Shown: positions 27,569 to 36,374, counted from the stretch's first letter. The stretch is DNA of 64,000 nucleotides from Filibacter tadaridae (GCF_900609045.1 NZ_UXAV01000018.1:1-64000); one strand, 5' to 3'. The notes: generated by a model not told the origin, from the sequence alone. Made by a program: numbers and translations.

Positions 27569-27669
27569 TTGGGAAACGAAACCTTTTTCCGATGCATACC
27601 ATAGAGTAGAGCAACAAGCAAAAGTAATCCTACGATGTTAAGAACTACTAGTAACGTGTCCGTCTTTAA
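27562..27669 (-). pseudogene. 5' remnant of a TcyP-like L-cystine symporter gene
   Basis: The minus strand encodes about 36 codons reading TDTLLVVLNIVGLLLLVALL then YGMHRKKVSFPKQV. This matches my memory of the N-terminus of B. subtilis TcyP (MNTLLVGINV, YYMQRKHVSFNKRV), a sodium/proton:cystine symporter of the DAACS family. Reading continues straight into the repeat array, so about 90% of the gene is missing. A ribosome-site-like AAAGGA is followed by TTA where a start codon would be expected. I infer a decayed, array-truncated gene. Confidence 0.6.
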
Positions 27670-27829
27670 CTTTTCCTTTATTTGTAATTAGTAAGTACAA
27701 GGTTAGTATATGTTTATAATTCCTATTATCCAACTAGGTTTTAAAATTTAATTCCAGCGGCTTTATCTTCATTCTTCTTACTAATCCTGTATACTGTATA
27801 AAAGAATTCATTTATGTAGGAGGGCGATT

Positions 27830-29281
27830 ATGACCCAATTAATTGGTATCTCTGTTACAGCTGTTCTCATTTTGAATATCTTTCTTGCGATTGCCCTGAT
27901 TTTCCTTGAGCGTCGTGACCCTACCTCCACGTGGGCATGGTTACTTGTCTTGTTCTTTATCCCATTCTTCGGTTTCTTCATTTACCTATTACTTGGCAGA
28001 CAACTTCGGAAAAAGCATCTCTTCCGCTGGGAAGGCCGGAACAAAATCGGGATTGAGCAACTCATCGACTATCAAATTGAAGCCATTGAAGACGATACAC
28101 TTGAATTTCGCCACGATGACACAGCTGAATATAAGGATATGATTTACCTCCACCTTCGAAACAACCACGCTGTATTGACACAAGATAACGATGTTCAAGT
28201 TTTTAATGATGGCAAAGCTAAATTTGATTCTCTTATCCATGATCTTGAGTCGGCAAAAGATCATATCCACTTTCAATATTATATTTTGCGTCTTGATAAT
28301 CTAGGGACTCGAATTTTGGAGGTATTGATTCGAAAAGCGAAGCAAGGGGTTAAAGTACGCGTTTTGTTTGATGATATCGGCTCCCGTGGTCTGTACAAGA
28401 GACATCTGCAAGCATTGGTTGATGAGGGTGGAGAAGTTGAAGCTTTTTTCCCTGCAATACTTCCACTCATTAACCCTCGACTTAACTATCGGAATCACAG
28501 AAAAATCGTTGTCATTGATGGTCGCATCGGGTATGTTGGCGGTTTCAACGTTGGGGATGAGTACCTTGGTTTAAATAGAAAGTTCGGTTACTGGCGTGAT
28601 ACGCATCTTCGTATTGAAGGTAGTGCGATCCACCCACTTCAAACAAGATTCATCTTAGATTGGAACCAAGCATCGGGCAATCAAGACATCGAGTACGCAG
28701 AGCACTTTTTCCCAGCTATTCCCCGCAAAGGATCAGTGGCTATGCAAATTGTCTCCAGTGGGCCCGACTCTGAGTGGGAACAAATTAAAGACGGCTATTT
28801 GAAAATGATTTTTCGGGCGAAAGAATATATCTATATTCAAACACCATATTTCATTCCAGATATCAGCTTTTTAGATGCACTTCGTATTGCCTGTCTTTCC
28901 GGTGTAGATGTACGAATTATGATTCCAAACAAACCAGATCATATGTTTGTTTACTGGGCTACTTATTCAAATGTTGGAAAGTTGTTAAAGGCTGGCGCAC
29001 GCGTATATATTTACGAAAACGGTTTTCTGCACACGAAACAAATCGTTGTAGATGATGAAGTATCGACAGTCGGCACGGCCAATATCGATGTTCGAAGTTT
29101 TAAGTTGAATTTTGAAATTAACGCTTTCATCTACGATCGGGAAAAGTGCCACGAGCTAAAGGAATTATTCGAACAGGATATGCAATTATCTACCGAATTA
29201 ACACTTGTAGCCTACGAAGATCGAAAACGTTTCATCAAGATGAAAGAATCCGTTTCAAGATTACTTTCACCTATTTTATGA
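27830..29281 (+). CDS. cls: Cardiolipin synthase
   Basis: A 483-residue phospholipase-D superfamily enzyme. Two N-terminal membrane helices (about 1-60) are followed by two HKD motifs, NHRKIVVIDG near residue 220 and HTKQIVVDDE near residue 400. It condenses two phosphatidylglycerols to cardiolipin at the membrane. GTAGGAGGG precedes the ATG. Length matches ClsA/ClsB-type bacillary enzymes; which paralogue is not decidable here. Confidence 0.95.
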   Translation: MTQLIGISVTAVLILNIFLAIALIFLERRDPTSTWAWLLVLFFIPFFGFFIYLLLGRQLRKKHLFRWEGRNKIGIEQLIDYQIEAIEDDTLEFRHDDTAEYKDMIYLHLRNNHAVLTQDNDVQVFNDGKAKFDSLIHDLESAKDHIHFQYYILRLDNLGTRILEVLIRKAKQGVKVRVLFDDIGSRGLYKRHLQALVDEGGEVEAFFPAILPLINPRLNYRNHRKIVVIDGRIGYVGGFNVGDEYLGLNRKFGYWRDTHLRIEGSAIHPLQTRFILDWNQASGNQDIEYAEHFFPAIPRKGSVAMQIVSSGPDSEWEQIKDGYLKMIFRAKEYIYIQTPYFIPDISFLDALRIACLSGVDVRIMIPNKPDHMFVYWATYSNVGKLLKAGARVYIYENGFLHTKQIVVDDEVSTVGTANIDVRSFKLNFEINAFIYDREKCHELKELFEQDMQLSTELTLVAYEDRKRFIKMKESVSRLLSPIL

Positions 29282-29283
29282 CA

Positions 29284-29326
29284 AATAAAGGGACACCCTC
29301 TGAAGTCTCGAGGGTGTCCCTTTATT
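29284..29326 (+). terminator. Terminator after cls
   Basis: AATAAAGGGACACCCTC pairs with GAGGGTGTCCCTTTATT, a near-perfect 17-bp stem. It can act in both directions, for cls and for the convergent VanY-like gene. Confidence 0.85.
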
Positions 29327-29350
29327 TAGTGTAAAGACGATAATCATCAT

Positions 29351-30217
29351 TCAGATTTCAAGGTATTCTTCCAAAGTAATTTCCCGATTAAAGATTTCCT
29401 TGGCAACAGCCACACCGACATACCGGAAATGCCATGCTTCGTACATATAGCCCGTCACCGCTTCTTTTCCTAAAGGATAACGCATGATGAAGCCAAAACG
29501 GTGCGCGTTTGCTGCTATCCATTTTCCCGCTTCCGTATCTCCGAAAGATGACGATGCAAAGTGTTGTTCATAATTGACTTCACCAATGTCAAATGCCAGA
29601 CCTGTTTGGTGCTCCGAGTAACCCGGGCGCGCGCTATAACGATCAGCCTCTTCTTTGCCATCTTTAGCTACATATTTCTCGTAAAGTGTTGTTTGATATT
29701 CGAATGAGCGATATGTACTAAATGCTGTGAGCGTGTAGCCTGAGAGCTTCGCTTCTGCCGCCATCTTTTCAAAGGCTACTCGAGCATCTTTACTTTCTCC
29801 AGGTGCAAACGTTTCGGGAAGCGGATATTTTTTATTGGCGATGAGTATTTCATTTATATATTTCGGTTCCAAAGGAAGTGTCTGCCCTTCAATATATCCA
29901 CCGTTAACAGATGGATTGAAAGACTCTCTAACTTTTTCCGGGACTTTTTCATCCGTTTTCAAAGGGGGTTGTTCGTTGGTCAAAGTATCTACCTTTTTTT
30001 TATCTATATCTGGAATTGCCGCTTTTTCTGTTTCAGTATTTGATAATCCAATGGCATTACTTACTGTCTCATAGCTTTTTTTTAAGTCCCAATCATTCAT
30101 ACCTATCCAAATTACTAGTCCGGTCATTACAATACCTGAAATGAGTAATCCTATTGTAAGTCCTTTGCCTTGTTTCTTTTTTTTCTTTTGATAACTATAT
30201 TTGTTTTTTTGCTTCAT
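29351..30217 (-). CDS. D-alanyl-D-alanine carboxypeptidase, VanY/LdcB type (M15B)
   Basis: A 288-residue protein with a lysine-rich cytoplasmic start, one membrane anchor (about 20-42), a linker, and a C-terminal zinc peptidase M15B domain. Zinc motifs are SEHQTGLAFDIG and EAWHFRYVG. It probably trims peptidoglycan stem peptides outside the membrane. LD- versus DD-specificity is not resolvable. Convergent with cls. Confidence 0.9.
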   Translation of the reverse strand: MKQKNKYSYQKKKKKQGKGLTIGLLISGIVMTGLVIWIGMNDWDLKKSYETVSNAIGLSNTETEKAAIPDIDKKKVDTLTNEQPPLKTDEKVPEKVRESFNPSVNGGYIEGQTLPLEPKYINEILIANKKYPLPETFAPGESKDARVAFEKMAAEAKLSGYTLTAFSTYRSFEYQTTLYEKYVAKDGKEEADRYSARPGYSEHQTGLAFDIGEVNYEQHFASSSFGDTEAGKWIAANAHRFGFIMRYPLGKEAVTGYMYEAWHFRYVGVAVAKEIFNREITLEEYLEI

Positions 30218-30333
30218 CGGTAACCGGCCTTCCTTCTCGCATATACGTATAGTTTACCATCATTTTTCATTCTGGTCTTCGTGTGCTATCATTTATTTTC
30301 AAGACTACATGAATGGAATGTGAGGGACCACTT

Positions 30334-31488
30334 TTGAACAACCAACGCTGGCTTTCGACGAGCTTTTTAGTATTTTTCTTTACGTGGGGCGTCTTTCTTC
30401 CCTATTGGACAGGTTGGTTGACGATTGAAAAAGGCTTATCCGTTACTGCAGCAAGCATTGTTATGGGTGCAGGAATGGTAGCCCGCTCATTTTCAACTTT
30501 TCTTGTTTTCCCCTATTTAACACGTAAGATGTCATTAATTCGAGTGATGAAATGGATGACAATTGCTTCGCTGTTATTGGCGCTGCTTTACATTCCAAGC
30601 TCTTCCTTTACCGTTCTTCTCGTCATAACTATCTTATTCAGTGCTGTATATCCGATTATTTTACCTGCAGTGGAAAGTGGCGCATCTGTTTTGATGCAAA
30701 CTGGACATATTCATTATGGGAAAAGCAGATCTTTTGGCTCGATTGGTTACACGGTGGCACTGCTATTAATTGGAGCTGCAACAGCTATTTGGTCGGAACA
30801 ATCTATTCTTTATATGATGTTAATCGGTCTTGGTGCGGCATCATTATTTTTTATGCGTTCAGCACCTACCGCCTTGCGAACAGCACCTGTAAGGACAGAA
30901 ACCGATACAAAAAGCACCGATTTCAAAGCCTTATTTAGTTCTAAAGGTTTTGTAGTCATTTTAATACTTACTATTCTTTTGCAAGGCGCACATGCTTCCT
31001 ATTATAATTTCGGGTTCATTTTCTTGGATGAACTTGGTGTCAACGGTTTGTATATCGGCATCATCTTAAATATTGCTGTTTTATTTGAGATACTATTTTT
31101 CACACGGGCCGATCGATTATTTGCGAATATGAAAACATCTACTATGTTTTTAATCGCGGGAATCGGATCTACGTTACGCTGGCTACTGATTTACTTGTTT
31201 CCTTTTACGTCCGTTTTCATTGGCACCCAAGTGCTACACGCAGTGTCATTCGGTGTTGCCCATTTCGCTTTTATTAAATACATATCGAAAAGTCTTCCTG
31301 GTAGCCAAATCGCAGCTGCGCAAGGTATGTACGCTGCGTTTGCAATGAGTCTTAGTACAGCCATTTTAACTTTCCCAGGCGGTTACCTATATGATATTTC
31401 GCCTAGACTAGCTTTTCTTGGTATGACGATCTGTACAATTCCCGCAATCGTTATTGTACTTACAACACGAAAGAAGTATGCATACTGA
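30334..31488 (+). CDS. MFS transporter (PPP/HcaT-like MFS_1 group)
   Basis: A twelve-helix transporter of about 384 residues beginning MNNQRWLSTSFLVFFFTWGV, resembling the phenylpropionate permease-like branch (HcaT, YwbF). The TTG at 30334 has GAGGGA 7 nt upstream; the longer frame lacks a ribosome site. The substrate is unknown. It is monocistronic, closed by a terminator. Confidence 0.82.
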   Translation: MNNQRWLSTSFLVFFFTWGVFLPYWTGWLTIEKGLSVTAASIVMGAGMVARSFSTFLVFPYLTRKMSLIRVMKWMTIASLLLALLYIPSSSFTVLLVITILFSAVYPIILPAVESGASVLMQTGHIHYGKSRSFGSIGYTVALLLIGAATAIWSEQSILYMMLIGLGAASLFFMRSAPTALRTAPVRTETDTKSTDFKALFSSKGFVVILILTILLQGAHASYYNFGFIFLDELGVNGLYIGIILNIAVLFEILFFTRADRLFANMKTSTMFLIAGIGSTLRWLLIYLFPFTSVFIGTQVLHAVSFGVAHFAFIKYISKSLPGSQIAAAQGMYAAFAMSLSTAILTFPGGYLYDISPRLAFLGMTICTIPAIVIVLTTRKKYAY

Positions 31489-31494
31489 TTATAT

Positions 31495-31526
31495 AAAAAG
31501 CCAGAGAGTACCCTCTCTGGCTTTTC
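31495..31526. terminator. Bidirectional terminator
   Basis: AAAAAGCCAGAGAG pairs with CTCTCTGGCTTTT. It separates the MFS gene from the convergent yidC. Confidence 0.88.
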
Positions 31527-31533
31527 GTTCGTT

Positions 31534-32382
31534 CTATTTTTTTTCTGTTTTATCCGTTTTTCCTTTTTCCGGCTTTTCCAAGTCTACCTTCGCCGATGTA
31601 GCTTCTGGCGCTTCTACTGTGACTGGTTCAGGGTGCTTGTAGTAAAACTTGCGTCCTAAGTAAGTTTGGAATATAAGTAGAAGTCCACCTACAGCCCAGT
31701 AAAGCGGAAGTGCTGCCATCGATTTGAATGAGATGAACATAATCATAATTGGAGATAAATAAATGAACGCTTTCATCTGTTTCTTCTGCGTTTCAGGCAT
31801 TGTCCACAGTGATACGCGCGCTTGGACGAAATAGACTGCCCCTGCAAGTACCATCATGATCATGTCGGGTTCCCCAAGGTTAAACCATAAGAACTGATGC
31901 GACTTGACATCTGACGAATAAAGAATTGCAAAATAAAGACCCATGATAATCGGCATTTGAATGACAAGTGGTAAACAACCCATATTCAATGGATTAACGC
32001 CATGCTTCGAGTAGAGGCCCATCATCTCTTGTTGAATCTTCATCTGCTCATCTTTTGATGCTGATTCTTTTGCTTCTTTCAACCGTTTTTGAATATCCTC
32101 CATCTCAGGACGAAGTGCATCCATTTTGACTTTCATATTCTGTTGTGACTTATAGTTCTTCAGCATCAGCGGCATAAGAATCAACCGAATAAACACTGTG
32201 ATAAGTATAATCGCTATCCCATAACTCCCATTAAACTGGCTACTTAAGAAATCCAATAGCCATTCCATTGGTTTTACGAATATACTATAAAACGTTCCTT
32301 CTTTGTTTTGAACACCAGCACAACCACTCAAGAAAACCGCTGCTGTCATCAGAATCGCTACTAATCCAATTTTCTTCTTCAT
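31534..32382 (-). CDS. yidC: Membrane protein insertase YidC/OxaA
   Basis: A 282-residue Oxa1-family insertase. The lipoprotein signal has lipobox LSGCAG near residue 20. Five membrane helices carry the conserved GCLPLVIQMPIIMGLYFAI region, and the tail is basic and charged. It inserts membrane proteins with or without SecYEG. I see no MifM-like arrest leader in the roughly 270 bp upstream. Whether it equals SpoIIIJ or YqjG is open. Confidence 0.93.
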   Translation of the reverse strand: MKKKIGLVAILMTAAVFLSGCAGVQNKEGTFYSIFVKPMEWLLDFLSSQFNGSYGIAIILITVFIRLILMPLMLKNYKSQQNMKVKMDALRPEMEDIQKRLKEAKESASKDEQMKIQQEMMGLYSKHGVNPLNMGCLPLVIQMPIIMGLYFAILYSSDVKSHQFLWFNLGEPDMIMMVLAGAVYFVQARVSLWTMPETQKKQMKAFIYLSPIMIMFISFKSMAALPLYWAVGGLLLIFQTYLGRKFYYKHPEPVTVEAPEATSAKVDLEKPEKGKTDKTEKK

Positions 32383-32415
32383 TTAGCTCACCTTCACTAT
32401 TTCAAACTACTGAAA

Positions 32416-32445
32416 AGTATACCTTAAACAGACTACATATTACAA
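32416..32445 (-). promoter_or_regulatory. Probable yidC sigma-A promoter
   Basis: The minus strand has TTGTAA (32440-32445), 18 nt, then TATACT (32416-32421), about 35 bp before the yidC start. Confidence 0.6.
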
Positions 32446-32605
32446 TAATTGACCGTTCATCTACTTCTTTTCTTCAATTGGGAGGATAAATCGGAACTAT
32501 TTTATAGTCGGTACACTACAAGCAGCTGCGGCAACTTAAATGGAATGCATACGGGGATTCTCCCCTGACAAGGTTAAAAAACTTTTCAACTACGTATATT
32601 TGATT

Positions 32606-32637
32606 AAAAAAAAGGCGCCCCTATTTAGGGAGCGTCT
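32606..32637 (-). terminator. Terminator after the 119-residue stress gene
   Basis: On the minus strand a GACGC..CCCTA/TAGGGGCGCC hairpin is followed by eight T, directly past the stop at 32650. Confidence 0.8.
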
Positions 32638-32649
32638 CCAGATAATCCA

Positions 32650-33009
32650 TTATTTTTCTTTGTCGGATTGTTCGCTAGTCATTTCTTTAGTTTCTTTTTT
32701 ATTGTATAGACCATCTGTTTCAGGTGTTGTTTTTGATTTATCTTCAACTTCCTGATTATAGTAATGCACGCTCGTTTGGGCACCTTCACTTACCATTTTG
32801 TTGTCTTGAAGATCATAAGGATCCGAGTGACCTGCCTTTGTATCAGTAGAGCGGTTTAATTTTTGGGTTTCAACGAAAGAGTTGACTTTTGTTTTAACAT
32901 TGCTAAAAGCGACTTGTGCTTTATCCCTGTTTTCTTTTTTACTGAAATACGCGTATGCGCCTGCTGCAATTGTTGCTAATAGTAGATTATTATTACGTTT
33001 ACGTGCCAT
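32650..33009 (-). CDS. YtxH-like hypothetical stress protein
   Basis: A 119-residue protein. It starts with the basic MARKRNNN, then one hydrophobic segment (about 9-22, LLLATIAAGAYAYF), then a long hydrophilic, Lys/Glu/Ser/Thr-rich tail likely to be disordered. Shape and composition recall YtxH-type general stress proteins. GGAGGG precedes the ATG. A clear sigma-B promoter lies at 33064-33089, which supports a general stress role. Biochemical function unknown. Confidence 0.8.
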   Translation of the reverse strand: MARKRNNNLLLATIAAGAYAYFSKKENRDKAQVAFSNVKTKVNSFVETQKLNRSTDTKAGHSDPYDLQDNKMVSEGAQTSVHYYNQEVEDKSKTTPETDGLYNKKETKEMTSEQSDKEK

Positions 33010-33063
33010 TTTAAATCATCCCTCCCGGATATAATAGAAAAGTTAGTCTGTCATGTACTAAGT

Positions 33064-33089
33064 ATACCCCTCTCCATCAATAAAGAAAC
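33064..33089 (-). promoter_or_regulatory. Sigma-B promoter for the 119-residue gene
   Basis: The minus strand shows GTTTCT (33084-33089), 14 nt, GGGTAT (33064-33069). The -10 is a perfect sigma-B match and the -35 keeps GTTT. The gene start is 55 bp downstream. Confidence 0.8.
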
Positions 33090-33097
33090 TCTCATTT

Positions 33098-33544
33098 TCA
33101 AAAGGATGTGAAAATCATATCTACATGCGGGATACCATCTTCATCATAGGGCTCGGAAACTTTATCGAATCCATGCTTTCCATAGAAACCAGATAGATGC
33201 GTTTGAGCCTGTAGGCGGATTTCATCTGGCTTCCAACTAGACAGAATGTAATGCATACTGCGTTCCATCAGCGTATGTGCCAGTCCAGTTCCCCTGTGGT
33301 CTTCTTTTATGATGACTCGACCAATAGACGGTTCTTTATATTTAACACCCGCCGGCAGAAGCCGTGCATAGGCTACTAACTCCTGTCCATCCAAACAGCA
33401 AATGTGAATTGCCCCGTAGTCATGGTCGTCAATCTCGTGATAGGCACAACTTTGCTCCACAACAAATACATTTACACGTAGTTTTAGTATTTCGTATACT
33501 TGCCGACCGCTTAATTCATCAAATTCATTCGCTGTCCAATTCAT
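33098..33544 (-). CDS. ElaA-like GNAT N-acetyltransferase
   Basis: A GNAT protein of about 148 residues beginning MNWTANEFDELS. The acetyl-CoA site reads GRVIIKEDHRGTGLAHTLM, and the C-terminal LSGFYGKHGF motif is typical of the ElaA group. The substrate is unknown. The ATG at 33544 is 5 nt after GAGGAGGG. Confidence 0.87.
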   Translation of the reverse strand: MNWTANEFDELSGRQVYEILKLRVNVFVVEQSCAYHEIDDHDYGAIHICCLDGQELVAYARLLPAGVKYKEPSIGRVIIKEDHRGTGLAHTLMERSMHYILSSWKPDEIRLQAQTHLSGFYGKHGFDKVSEPYDEDGIPHVDMIFTSF

Positions 33545-33651
33545 TCCAACCCTCCTCATATATATCATTTTCATTACAGTCAGGTGTATACATAGTTTTC
33601 AACGCCTCTTTTTGATATGATAGCAAAAAGACAAGCTGAGGTGACAGTGCC

Positions 33652-34146
33652 ATGATCCGACTGATGACAGCCGAGGATATCGAGCACGTGCAACATATAG
33701 CTCGTGAAACTTGGAAACACACTTACCAAGATAGCATTCCGCAAGATTCACAGATGGAATTCATCAATCGTTCTTATTCAAATGCAATGATGATGAAACG
33801 TATGGAAAAAACAATCGTACTTATTGCAGAGCACAGAGGAGTTCCAGTTGGTTTCGCCAATTTCACGAAGAAGGACGAAGATGGGGATTCCGAGTTAACT
33901 GCACTGTCCATTTTACCGTCATGTCAGAAATCTGAATATGGTCGAAAATTAGTAGAGTATGCATTGTCGATGTTGCAAGGTGCACAGCAATTATTTGTCT
34001 ATATGGATGCCCATAATACCGCAGGACGAACTTTTTATGAAAAACAAGGTTTTCAATTGCTAGATGTATTTGATGAACTTTTCGAAGGGCGTCATGTAGT
34101 AACGGCGCAATATGTCTATTACATTAAGAAACCTGTTCTAGCCTAA
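33652..34146 (+). CDS. GNAT N-acetyltransferase
   Basis: A 164-residue GNAT-fold protein. The core is ELTALSILPSCQKSEYGRKLVEYAL and the C-terminal NTAGRTFYEKQGF is typical of RimI-like enzymes. The acetyl-CoA loop (SCQKSEYGRK) departs from the usual Q/RxxGxG/A. The substrate is unknown. Divergent from the ElaA-like gene. Confidence 0.85.
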   Translation: MIRLMTAEDIEHVQHIARETWKHTYQDSIPQDSQMEFINRSYSNAMMMKRMEKTIVLIAEHRGVPVGFANFTKKDEDGDSELTALSILPSCQKSEYGRKLVEYALSMLQGAQQLFVYMDAHNTAGRTFYEKQGFQLLDVFDELFEGRHVVTAQYVYYIKKPVLA

Positions 34147-34154
34147 TCAATTTG

Positions 34155-34196
34155 AAATGCATTCCCGTTAATAGTAACTGGGAATGCATTTTTTCT
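34155..34196. terminator. Bidirectional terminator
   Basis: AAATGCATTCCCGTTA pairs with TAACTGGGAATGCATTT around a short loop, with A/T flanks. It lies between convergent genes. Confidence 0.85.
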
Positions 34197-34200
34197 TTTC

Positions 34201-34671
34201 TTATAGTGGTCTCATTGTGCCCTCTTGCTGGTCATCTGTGTAAATCGTTTTGTCTTGCAGGGGAGGCTTTTTTGTAAAGCATAAAATCCCCGCAATATAT
34301 AACAAGATGGAAGTTAGGGAAAGAATACCTGCAAGCAAACCACCGATAATAAACATCGTGCCGGCAAGTTTCGGATTCTTGTTATTCCATATACTCACAA
34401 TACCGACAATGGTTAGGATCAAGCTAATAATCAATGCAATAATGATTAACCACATGAACCCACCTAAAGCGTCAAAAATACCAAAAACAATTTCCATATC
34501 TCCTGGTTTAAAAGCAGGGTCAGTCAGCAGTTCCGCTTCAATTTCACTTCGGACAGCAGGATCGGACTTAATATAATTTAAAAAAGCCATTGTGATGAAG
34601 CTAAGAATAACTCCAATTACTGTAAATACTGCACTAATGATAGACAGTACCTTTTCAGCTGTTCGATTCAT
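34201..34671 (-). CDS. DUF4064-type membrane protein
   Basis: A 156-residue protein with four predicted membrane helices and an extracellular loop of about 40 residues after helix 1. The sequence (MNRTAEKVLSIISAVFTVIG start, glycine-rich helices) matches the DUF4064 group of Firmicutes. Function unknown. Confidence 0.75.
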   Translation of the reverse strand: MNRTAEKVLSIISAVFTVIGVILSFITMAFLNYIKSDPAVRSEIEAELLTDPAFKPGDMEIVFGIFDALGGFMWLIIIALIISLILTIVGIVSIWNNKNPKLAGTMFIIGGLLAGILSLTSILLYIAGILCFTKKPPLQDKTIYTDDQQEGTMRPL

Positions 34672-34770
34672 TTGAATACACTCCTTTCTATTACTCTATC
34701 TGTAATTATACGTTCCAACCTCGCATTAGTTTCAATAATCTTTAAAAAGGATTCCCAACTAGCGAAAAAT

Positions 34771-34795
34771 GTTTCAAATCGACTTCATTGGGTAT
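34771..34795 (+). promoter_or_regulatory. Sigma-B promoter for a 32-residue membrane peptide
   Basis: GTTTCA (34771-34776), 13 nt, GGGTAT (34790-34795) on the plus strand, 50 bp before the small open frame at 34845. Confidence 0.75.
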
Positions 34796-34844
34796 TTAAA
34801 ATAGATATAACGCATTATATTCTCAAAGGAAGGGGACGTTATGA

Positions 34845-34943
34845 ATGGAGAAGAAGCTAATTTTTAGCCAGGCTGATATGTTTTATACGGTCGCCGGTGC
34901 ATCTGTTTTAACATCCATCCTGTACTTCATTACAGTATTGTGA
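34845..34943 (+). CDS. 32-residue single-span membrane peptide
   Basis: MEKKLIFSQADMFYTV is followed by a hydrophobic helix to the C-terminus (ASVLTSILYFITVL). AGGAAGGGGA lies upstream. A nearer ATG at 34841 gives only eight codons in another frame, so the start is not fully settled. The frame is supported by a sigma-B promoter (34771-34795) and a terminator right after (34981-35023). Family unknown. Confidence 0.65.
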   Translation: MEKKLIFSQADMFYTVAGASVLTSILYFITVL

Positions 34944-34980
34944 GGGATTTGAATGCAACTTGTATTTCTTTGTAAAATAT

Positions 34981-35023
34981 AAAAGGCAATCCGTTTATGA
35001 GAACTTAACGGATTGCCTTTTTG
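34981..35023. terminator. Bidirectional terminator
   Basis: AAAGGCAATCCGTT pairs with AACGGATTGCCTTT, with T-runs on both strands. It is shared by the small membrane peptide gene and the convergent acetyltransferase. Confidence 0.88.
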
Positions 35024-35032
35024 TATGGCTGC

Positions 35033-35314
35033 TTATACCTTGACGTCATCGTACTCTTTGTACCTCTCAAATGCTGTAACAACATAAGAGCAAACCGGTT
35101 CCATCTTCAAGTTATTTTCCCGGGCATAATCAGCTGCATGGTCCAATAAACTTTTTGCGACGTTTTGACCGCGTAGTTCGGGATCAACAAATGCATGATC
35201 CATCACCATAACGTCCCCAAGAAGTGTCCACGTTATTTCAGCTAGCATCTTCCCATCCTGTTCATTACGATAGGCAAATGCATCTCCGCCAAGTTCAGTA
35301 AATGTAAAGTCCAT
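35033..35314 (-). CDS. YjdJ-type small GNAT acetyltransferase
   Basis: A 93-residue minimal GNAT domain (N-acetyltransferase DUF4442/YidJ type) with DHAFVDPELRGQNVAKSLLD as the acetyl-CoA loop. Such short proteins are common and their substrate is unknown. The start follows GGAGGGG. Confidence 0.85.
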   Translation of the reverse strand: MDFTFTELGGDAFAYRNEQDGKMLAEITWTLLGDVMVMDHAFVDPELRGQNVAKSLLDHAADYARENNLKMEPVCSYVVTAFERYKEYDDVKV

Positions 35315-35418
35315 TTAGACCCCTCCTATTCTAAAAGTTCAGTTCAGTATACCTTCAGTTTATCACCCTAATTATGGAATAACAATAATCCGGTTTTGCA
35401 CTTCAGATACATTCATAC

Positions 35419-36306
35419 TTACTTGAACCAGGATTGAATCGATTCAAAGAGATTTGTAAAAAATTCTTTAACACTTTCCCAAAATCCAGGATCAATCTCA
35501 CCGATTTTATCTTTAATCTTCGAAGCCATATCTGTTAACTGTCCGGATAATTTGGTAAAGTCGATGTCCAAATTCCGAATTCTGTCCATCAAATCAATTA
35601 GCAATTGACGGTCTGCATCACTTAATTCGATGTTTAGTTTTTTCAACTGTTCAGTTACAATTTTTTCAACTTCTTCTTTTGTCGCAGGATTCTGTTCTGC
35701 AATCTGTTTCTTGATTTGCGTTAGCAGTTCCCCCACTTTATCTTTGTCAACACCAGCATCTTCTGAAAACTTTGTAGCTAGATTCAATTCGTCATTCGCG
35801 ACATCTGTTCGTTCAGTATCAAGCGTTTCACCCGTTACTTCGTATGCTTTGTAAATACCGACCAGCGCAGAATGGCCCGTCACTTTTTTTGGTGCTGCCA
35901 CTTCAACGATTGCATCTTCAATTCCTGCCGTAAGCATCGCATTCGCATACATCTCAGAGGTCACTTGCGTGATATTCCCCTCTGTAACAATTGAAATAAC
36001 AAGACCTTTTCCAGCCTCTTGGCGTGTAATCTTTGCTGATGAATACATTCTTGCTTTACTATTGCCGTTTTTGATGTATTTTACTAGGTCATTGCCATCG
36101 ACCGTAATTTCCTCAACTTCAGCCTCATTTTCAACACCCAGGCTTTTCTTGACACTTGCTTTTTCAGTATCGGATAAATTCGCACCATAAACGACAATCG
36201 GTACACCCAGTTTTTCATTAACAACCGGTTCTGCACCCGTAGAACTTGGATAGATAACTGCAAGTGATAGAACAATTGCCATCATCATTGTTAGGATACG
36301 TTTCAT
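35419..36306 (-). CDS. ypuA: DUF1002 family exported protein (YpuA-like)
   Basis: About 295 residues with an N-terminal signal peptide (MKRILTMMMAIVLSLAVIYP) and the DUF1002 domain (YGANLSDTEKASVKKSLG, STEMYANAMLTAGI-type segments). A helical C-terminal part follows. B. subtilis YpuA is sigma-M/cell-wall-stress linked; its function is unknown. The ATG at 36306 is 6 nt after GAGGAGGA. Confidence 0.88.
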   Translation of the reverse strand: MKRILTMMMAIVLSLAVIYPSSTGAEPVVNEKLGVPIVVYGANLSDTEKASVKKSLGVENEAEVEEITVDGNDLVKYIKNGNSKARMYSSAKITRQEAGKGLVISIVTEGNITQVTSEMYANAMLTAGIEDAIVEVAAPKKVTGHSALVGIYKAYEVTGETLDTERTDVANDELNLATKFSEDAGVDKDKVGELLTQIKKQIAEQNPATKEEVEKIVTEQLKKLNIELSDADRQLLIDLMDRIRNLDIDFTKLSGQLTDMASKIKDKIGEIDPGFWESVKEFFTNLFESIQSWFK

Positions 36307-36374
36307 AAACACTCCTCCTCGTTATACAAATTAATACGATACGGGTGCCGGAAAAGTTCCCACTGGAATTGTGG

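Noticed and set aside
27185-27621. Coding frames through array 1 on the minus strand
   Set aside because: They stay open only because the repeat period is a multiple of three, change frame at 20-bp units, and lack ribosome sites. Only the TcyP-like remnant has protein-level resemblance.
32383-32649. MifM-like arrest leader before yidC
   Set aside because: No open frame with a ribosome site was found on the minus strand; only very short frames occur.
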